Both the position numbers and the translations under genes were made by a program. A model generated the notes under the pieces. The model did no database searches and was not told the origin of the DNA. It was given only the letters and a program-made list of their open reading frames with translations. A stretch of DNA of 5,851 bases from Planctomycetota bacterium (GTDB lineage: Bacteria; Planctomycetota; Phycisphaerae; UBA1845): NCBI GenBank assembly GCA_024277835.1, contig JAJRUK010000394.1:1-5851 (forward strand). Direction: 5' to 3'. Positions 1 to 4,117 of this stretch are shown piece by piece (the first letter of the stretch is position 1; each line of letters opens with the position of its first letter).

Positions 1-15
1 TCGAAAGGCGGTGGC

Positions 16-243
16 GTGATGCGTAGATACACGACCGAACCGGCACGATTCAGCGACTACTTTGAAATCGCCGCGCGTTTTGATTCGACCGGCTCTTGCG
101 GACACGCAATCCACAAAGGCGATCGGATCGGATGGGCGCGGCGCAACCGGGAAACGCAATGCCCGGATTGTTGGACGCGCTGGGTCGCGGAGAACGCCGA
201 AGCGGACGCGATGGAACGCGGCACGTTTCCGACGTGCTGGTAA
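16..243 (+). CDS. Small zinc-ribbon-like hypothetical protein, 74-75 aa
   Basis: I do not recognise a named family. The protein has a Cys/His pattern like a small zinc ribbon: Cys28-Gly-His30 with His33 nearby, then Cys49-Pro-Asp-Cys52, separated by a basic stretch containing GDRIGWARR. Small phage and plasmid proteins often have a similar layout, a Cys-Gly-x-x-Ile-x-x-Gly-Asp knuckle followed by CxxC, but here the first knuckle has one Cys and one or two His instead of two Cys. The C-terminal part is acidic and Trp-rich. Two adjacent starts exist, GTG at 16 and ATG at 19. An AAAGG at 4-8 precedes both, 7 nt from the GTG and 10 nt from the ATG. A TGA at 17-19 in another frame overlaps the ATG by one base, which would suit coupling to an upstream gene. 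It is followed by a strong terminator and then a clamp-loader-like gene. A role in DNA or RNA binding is a guess. I am fairly sure it is coding because the Cys motif and ribosome binding site agree. Confidence 0.65.
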   Translation: MMRRYTTEPARFSDYFEIAARFDSTGSCGHAIHKGDRIGWARRNRETQCPDCWTRWVAENAEADAMERGTFPTCW

Positions 244-255
244 ACCGAAAACAAC

Positions 256-285
256 GACCCGGGCGCTACGGCGCTCGGGTCTTTT
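256..285 (+). terminator. Intrinsic terminator with UACG tetraloop
   Basis: Bases 256-266 (gacccgggcgc) pair with 271-281 (gcgctcgggtc). The stem is 11 bp with one G-T wobble (262/275), closed by C-G around the tetraloop TACG, a UNCG-type loop of exceptional stability. TTTT follows directly at 282-285. It lies 12 bp after the stop of the small zinc-ribbon gene, so it should end that transcript. The short T-run may allow some read-through. The ribosome binding site of the next gene begins only 2 bp beyond the T-run, so read-through RNA would carry this hairpin just ahead of it. Confidence 0.85.
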
Positions 286-287
286 CC

Positions 288-294
288 GAAGGGA
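288..294 (+). promoter_or_regulatory. Ribosome binding site that sets the AAA+ gene start
   Basis: GAAGGGA lies 8 nt before the ATG at 303. The reading frame stays open upstream to an ATG at 96, but only this ATG has a good Shine-Dalgarno. The protein also begins to look like a clamp loader exactly here (MLSERYRPNTW). Confidence 0.8.
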
Positions 295-302
295 TAAACA
301 AA

Positions 303-980
303 ATGCTTTCCGAACGATATAGACCGAACACTTGGGACGAATTCATTGGGCAATCCACGATCGACGAAATCCGCGAAGCGTGCGGCGACTCGTGGCTGTT
401 CGATGGTTGCGGTGAGCGCTGGCTGTTTGAATCCGACGGGATTGCGGGTTGCGGGAAAACGAGTGCCGCCTACGTCACGGCGCGAGCGCTCGGTTGTAGC
501 GACTTCGCGATCGAACGGATTGATAGCCGGTCGATTCTTGTGGCGGATATGCGGGAATTGGAATTGTCGATGCGAACGTATGGTTGGGGCGGTGACGCTG
601 GGCGACGCTGTTTCATCATCGACGAAATTCAACACCTGAACCGAGATTGTATGCGGTTGCTCTTGGGTTTGTTGGAGAATCTTCCGAGTCACGTTCTGGT
701 CATCGGGACCACTACGTCGGTAAATTGGGCGGACGATGTTGACGGATTGTATTCTCGCTGGCGTCGGTTCCGATTCCGCAAACCCGATGCGAAAGCGATC
801 GCGGCGCACCTGGCGCGGGTTGCGGATGATATCGGGATCGACGTTCCAAGTGGATTCGACTTCCTGAAATACGTTCAGGGGAAATACGGAACCGACATTC
901 GATCGGGCAACAATATCCGCGAGTGTGTGGATCAGTTACCGGATGCGTTGCGTCGCTTCGCTCGAAGTAAGGCAGCCTAG
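303..980 (+). CDS. Clamp-loader-like AAA+ ATPase, 225 aa, no collar domain
   Basis: The protein resembles the ATPase subunits of sliding-clamp loaders (bacterial DnaX gamma/tau, RFC small subunits, phage T4 gp44), which use ATP to open and load the processivity clamp. Visible in order are the N-terminal clamp-loader box RYRPNTWDEFIGQ (5-17), Walker A GIAGCGKT (46-53, Lys52), Walker B CFIIDEIQ (103-110, Asp107-Glu108), sensor 1 IGTTTS (134-139), an arginine-finger motif SRW (151-153) in place of the usual SRC, and a likely sensor 2 Arg near 206. The Cys4 zinc module found in DnaX between Walker A and B is missing. The sequence ends after the lid domain at 225 residues, whereas typical clamp-loader subunits exceed 300 and have a C-terminal collar for pentamer assembly. 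The gene lies between a terminator and a serine recombinase 14 bp downstream, so it is probably co-transcribed with the latter. A phage- or plasmid-type replication role is an inference. A non-replicative AAA+ function is possible. Family assignment is firm, exact role is not. Confidence 0.85.
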   Translation: MLSERYRPNTWDEFIGQSTIDEIREACGDSWLFDGCGERWLFESDGIAGCGKTSAAYVTARALGCSDFAIERIDSRSILVADMRELELSMRTYGWGGDAGRRCFIIDEIQHLNRDCMRLLLGLLENLPSHVLVIGTTTSVNWADDVDGLYSRWRRFRFRKPDAKAIAAHLARVADDIGIDVPSGFDFLKYVQGKYGTDIRSGNNIRECVDQLPDALRRFARSKAA

Positions 981-988
981 AAAGGGGA
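981..988 (+). promoter_or_regulatory. Ribosome binding site of the recombinase gene
   Basis: AAAGGGGA starts right after the TAG of the AAA+ gene (978-980). The GGGG run ends 7 nt before the recombinase ATG at 995. The strong site and the 14-bp gap suggest one message with efficient reinitiation. Confidence 0.8.
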
Positions 989-994
989 CGAATC

Positions 995-1681
995 ATGCGA
1001 GCAATCGGATACACGCGGTGTTCAACGAATGAGCAAGCGGATAGCGGGTTGGGTTTGGACGCGCAAGCGGAGCGCGTCCGGGCCTACTGTACGCTTAAGG
1101 GGCTGCGGATGGTCGATCTAATCACCGACGCTGGCGTGTCGGGTGGTAAGGCGCTCGCGTCCCGCGACGGCGGGCGGGCGCTTCTTGACGCGCTTAAGAG
1201 CAAGCGAGCCGACGCGGTTGTGATGTTGAAACTCGATCGGATGTTCAGGAACGCGGGTGACTGTCTCACGACCGTCGAGCAATGGGAACGGCAAGGCGTG
1301 TCGCTTCATATTGCGGACCTTGGCGGAAACGCAATCGACACGACCAGCGCAGCCGGTCGATTCATGCTGGTCGTCCTGGCGGGCGCTGCGGAAATGGAGC
1401 GGAATCTAACAAGGGAGCGGACACGCTCGGCGCTAGCGGTGAAGCGGGCGAACGGGCAGCGGATCGGAACGGTCCCCTACGGGTTCGACCTTGCCGACGA
1501 TCGATCGACGTTGATTCCCAATGATGCGGAGCAAGCGGTCATCGAGGAAATCCGGGCGATGCGGAAGGGCGGATCGAAACTCCAAGAAATCGCTGACACG
1601 CTTACCGATCGGGGCGTTCTCACAAAGACCGGGCGAGCGAAATGGGGCCACCCGGCGGTTGCGAGGATTCTGAAGAGGTAG
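995..1681 (+). CDS. Serine recombinase (resolvase/invertase family), 228 aa
   Basis: This is a site-specific recombinase that would cut and rejoin DNA through a phosphoserine link. The N-terminal catalytic domain (about 1-145) shows GYTRCS (5-10) with Arg8 and nucleophile Ser10, QADSGLGLDAQ (15-25), the SRDGGRALL segment with Arg57 (position of gamma-delta Arg45), and LDRMFRN (80-86) with Asp81, Arg82 and Arg85. A long helix AAEMERNLTRERTRSAL (131-147) corresponds to the dimer/DNA helix E. A short C-terminal part, PYGFD (161-165) to the end, looks like the start of the Recombinase domain with a helix-turn-helix (EIADTLTDRGVLT, 198-210). At 228 residues it is longer than simple resolvases but far shorter than large serine integrases, matching the compact recombinases common on phages and plasmids. 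All catalytic residues seen are intact. Arginine codons are skewed to CGG (13 of 25) with no CGT. It probably forms an operon with the AAA+ gene. Resolution, inversion or integration cannot be told apart from sequence alone. Confidence 0.93.
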   Translation: MRAIGYTRCSTNEQADSGLGLDAQAERVRAYCTLKGLRMVDLITDAGVSGGKALASRDGGRALLDALKSKRADAVVMLKLDRMFRNAGDCLTTVEQWERQGVSLHIADLGGNAIDTTSAAGRFMLVVLAGAAEMERNLTRERTRSALAVKRANGQRIGTVPYGFDLADDRSTLIPNDAEQAVIEEIRAMRKGGSKLQEIADTLTDRGVLTKTGRAKWGHPAVARILKR

Positions 1682-1698
1682 GTCGCGTAAGACGACCT
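1680..1698. repeat. Inverted repeat AGGTCG-N7-CGACCT over the recombinase stop
   Basis: AGGTCG (1680-1685) is perfectly complementary to CGACCT (1693-1698) across the 7-base loop CGTAAGA. The left arm includes the last two bases of the stop codon. No T-run follows, so it is a poor intrinsic terminator. It could be a weak transcript-end hairpin, a protein-binding palindrome, or chance. Confidence 0.4.
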
Positions 1699-1905
1699 GA
1701 GAACAACTGAGAATACCGGGCATCTGGAGACACTGGAAGAATCGTGCGAAGCGGCGCTAGGCCAACTATTTAGGGTCGTTTTGCCCAAGTATGCCGCAGA
1801 AAACAGTAGAGCAAATGGTAGGAGTATCTCGCACAAGCGATTCGATATCGGAGAGAACGCGTCAATTACCGACTTCGTGCGCGGCGGTTATCGTTGATGC
1901 TGGTT
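1682..1905. other. Non-coding junction between convergent genes
   Basis: These 224 bp separate the recombinase (+) from the metal ATPase (-). Apart from the repeats at its left end I see no credible gene, tRNA or strong terminator. An imperfect AT-containing dyad is present at about 1778-1806 (gttttgc and gcagaaaac arms, with a 2-base bulge), too weak to call. A 51-codon open frame beginning at 1791 lacks a ribosome binding site and runs antisense into the ATPase gene, so I do not annotate it. As the only sizeable intergenic space in the window, it is the likeliest place for an element boundary or recombination site. Confidence 0.6.
1697..1740 (+). repeat. Cluster of short direct repeats (CTGAGAA / CTGGA)
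   Basis: CTGAGAA occurs at 1697-1703 and again at 1707-1713, a 10-bp period. CTGGAGA (1724-1730) and CTGGAAG (1733-1739) follow with a 9-bp period. The four related units all lie on one strand within 45 bp, directly after the recombinase gene and overlapping the right arm of the inverted repeat. Spacing near one helical turn would suit a protein-binding array. The units are short and could be coincidental. Confidence 0.35.
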
Positions 1906-4062
1906 TCATAGACGCGATTCAGAACGAAGCAACCGCAGTCCGTTGAATGTTACGACGAGCGACGCACCGGTATCCGCCGCGATGGCCATCCAAAGGTTGG
2001 CCAGGCCCACAACGGCAAGCCCTGCGAAGAGAACCTTGACCGCGAGGGACAAGGTAATGTTCTGCACGATGATGCCCCGCGTTCGACGGCTGTGCCGAAT
2101 CAGCCAGGGCAGCTTACGTAGATCGTCCGTCATTAGTCCGATGTCGGCTGTCTCAAGCGAAGCGTCCGTACCGCCGCCGCCCATGGCGATGCCAACGTGA
2201 GCGACCGCGAGCGCAGGCGCATCGTTGACCCCATCTCCGACCATGACGACATGTTTTCCTTGTGCCGTATAGCCCTCGATGGCTTGGACCTTGTCGGCGG
2301 GAAGCAATTCGGCTCTGTATTCGGTGACGCCGCACTCCAGTGCGACGGCTTTGGCGGTTCCTTCGTTGTCACCGGTCAGCATGACGATAGTCGAAACACC
2401 GCACGCGCGCAGTTCCTCGACGCTTTCGCGCGCCTCCTCACGAAGTGAATCGGCCAGTAGAAATATTCCCAGCGGACCGTCCGCGCAGCTCAACGCGACG
2501 ACGGTGTGATGGCAATCTTCATGCTCAAGCATGGCCTGGTGGACTTCCCCCGTACAATCACCTTCCTCTTCGAGGAAACGATGGTTGCCGATGAGGTACG
2601 TCTTTCCTTCGATCTGCGCCTTCGCCCCTTTGCCAGATATGGCTGTGTAGTTGTCGCAAGGGGGAGGAGCGATGCTCCGTTCTCGTGCATGGGCGACGAT
2701 CGCCTGGGCGATCCAATGCTCGCTACGTTGTTCCACGGCCGAAGCCAGTTCAAGCAGCCGCGACTCCGACGTGCTATTGAGGGGGACAACTCGCTCCACC
2801 AGCGCCTTTCCCCGTGTCAACGTCCCGGTCTTGTCGAGCGCCACAACCTCTGCTTTTCCGACAGCTTCTAAATACTCGCCGCCCTTAATCAGCACGCCAT
2901 TGCGAGCCGAAGCTGCCAAACCACTGACAATCGTCACGGGCGTTGAGATCACCAACGCGCACGGGCAAGCGATCACAAGCAAGACAAGCGATCGATACAA
3001 CCATGTACCCCAGTCACCGCCCGACAGCAGCGGAGGCAGGACGCACACAAGGGTCGCGCCGGCGATGACAGCGGGCGTGTAGTAACGCGCGAAGCGATCA
3101 ACGAAACGCTCCGACGGTGAGCTTTTTCCCTGGGCTTGTTCAACGAGTCGAATCACGCCCGCCAACACTGAGTCGCTGGCCGGTTTCGTCACGTCGATGA
3201 TGACCGCCCCTTCTTGATTGATCGTGCCCGCGAAGACTTCATCGCCGATCGTCTTACTCACCGGCACCGACTCGCCCGTAATCGGGGCCTGGTTCGCGGA
3301 AGTACTCCCCTCCAGCACGCGACCATCGAGTGAGAATTTCTCGCCGGGTTTGACGATCACGCGATCGCCGACGACGACATCGTTTGCGTCAATTTCAATC
3401 TCTTGTCCATTGTCTCTTTGGACGCGGGCCGTGGGAGGCGCAAGCTCCATCAATGATTGGATCGCCCGACGTGCCCGGCCAACACTCCAACTTTCAAGCC
3501 AATTGGACAGCATGAAGAGAAATGCCACGGTCGATGCTTCGAACCATTCGCCAAGTCCGATGGCCCCGACGACGGCGACAGTCATCAACACGTTCATATC
3601 CAGTTGAAAACGCCCAACGGCGCGGAACGCCTTCGGAGCAATGTGCCACCACGCGGCGGCAATCGCGATAGAGTACGCAATCGCGGCGGGCCAGGTCGTG
3701 TTATGTGAGGAAGTTGCCGGGACCAACGCCAGCAAAAGCCCTACCGCCGTTCCACACCCCGACACAACGGTTAGACCGAGTACCTTTCGCTCGCCGCCGC
3801 CCTGATCGTCGGACGACGTGGCACGATCAGATATCGGGGTCGCGCTCATGCCGGTCGTTCGAACGATCGAAATGATGGTCTCTGCGTCAGTGGCGGATGA
3901 ATCGAAGTTGACGGTCATCGTGCTGCGCATCAAGTTGAAAGACAAATCGAGAATTCCCGCCTGCCCTACGAACGCGCGTCGCAGCTCCTCGATCTCGTCG
4001 GGACAATCCATGCCCGCGATTTGGAGGCGGACTGTCTGCGATTCACTGTCGCTTGGTTTCAT
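1906..4062 (-). CDS. zntA: P1B-2 type Zn2+/Cd2+/Pb2+-exporting P-type ATPase, 718 aa
   Basis: This inner-membrane pump (ZntA/CadA family) uses ATP to export divalent soft metals from the cytoplasm. An N-terminal metal-binding domain (about 10-75) carries GMDCPDE (17-23), the one-Cys MDCP-x-E variant rather than GMTCxxC. Next come membrane segments (about 95-190), the actuator TGES (262-265), the metal-site CPC (366-368), the phosphorylated DKTGT (Asp410), TGDN (563-566), GDGVNDAP (609-616), and the last membrane pair with Lys676 and DTG (Asp697-Gly699). CPC with this Lys and Asp is the P1B-2 signature and argues against Cu or Co types. The nucleotide-domain motif reads SEHW (447-450) where the family has SEHP. 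Length is normal and there are no frameshifts. The start is well fixed: an in-frame TGA lies two codons upstream at 4069-4071 and no other start fits. Only a weak site (GGATGAAG) precedes it. It follows the RND pump gene by 55 bp in the same operon. The precise metal, and the choice between zntA and cadA as a name, are uncertain. Confidence 0.95.
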   Translation of the reverse strand: MKPSDSESQTVRLQIAGMDCPDEIEELRRAFVGQAGILDLSFNLMRSTMTVNFDSSATDAETIISIVRTTGMSATPISDRATSSDDQGGGERKVLGLTVVSGCGTAVGLLLALVPATSSHNTTWPAAIAYSIAIAAAWWHIAPKAFRAVGRFQLDMNVLMTVAVVGAIGLGEWFEASTVAFLFMLSNWLESWSVGRARRAIQSLMELAPPTARVQRDNGQEIEIDANDVVVGDRVIVKPGEKFSLDGRVLEGSTSANQAPITGESVPVSKTIGDEVFAGTINQEGAVIIDVTKPASDSVLAGVIRLVEQAQGKSSPSERFVDRFARYYTPAVIAGATLVCVLPPLLSGGDWGTWLYRSLVLLVIACPCALVISTPVTIVSGLAASARNGVLIKGGEYLEAVGKAEVVALDKTGTLTRGKALVERVVPLNSTSESRLLELASAVEQRSEHWIAQAIVAHARERSIAPPPCDNYTAISGKGAKAQIEGKTYLIGNHRFLEEEGDCTGEVHQAMLEHEDCHHTVVALSCADGPLGIFLLADSLREEARESVEELRACGVSTIVMLTGDNEGTAKAVALECGVTEYRAELLPADKVQAIEGYTAQGKHVVMVGDGVNDAPALAVAHVGIAMGGGGTDASLETADIGLMTDDLRKLPWLIRHSRRTRGIIVQNITLSLAVKVLFAGLAVVGLANLWMAIAADTGASLVVTFNGLRLLRSESRL

Positions 4063-4117
4063 CTGTCTTCATCCAAAAGCAGCACATTCCTTGAAAGCCG
4101 TGCGTACAATCTTTGCA

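Noticed and set aside
96..302. N-terminal extension of the AAA+ gene from an ATG at 96
   Set aside because: It would overlap most of the zinc-ribbon gene in another frame and translate the terminator stem. Clamp-loader similarity and the good ribosome binding site both start at 303.
57..809. A 250-codon open frame on the - strand under the small gene and the AAA+ gene
   Set aside because: It is antisense to two genes with clear motifs and ribosome binding sites, has no recognisable domain, and reads as low-information Arg/Pro/Ser-rich sequence typical of shadow frames in GC-rich DNA.
1477..1836. A 119-codon - strand frame with a hydrophobic N-terminus
   Set aside because: It is mostly antisense to the recombinase, the hydrophobic stretch is short, and there is no convincing ribosome binding site or family resemblance.
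1791..1946. A 51-codon + strand frame in the junction
   Set aside because: It has no ribosome binding site before the ATG, no family resemblance, and its end overlaps the ATPase gene on the opposite strand.
2506..3082. Several 80-145 codon + strand frames opposite the ATPase
   Set aside because: They are antisense shadows of a complete P-type ATPase gene with all its family motifs and show no domain of their own.
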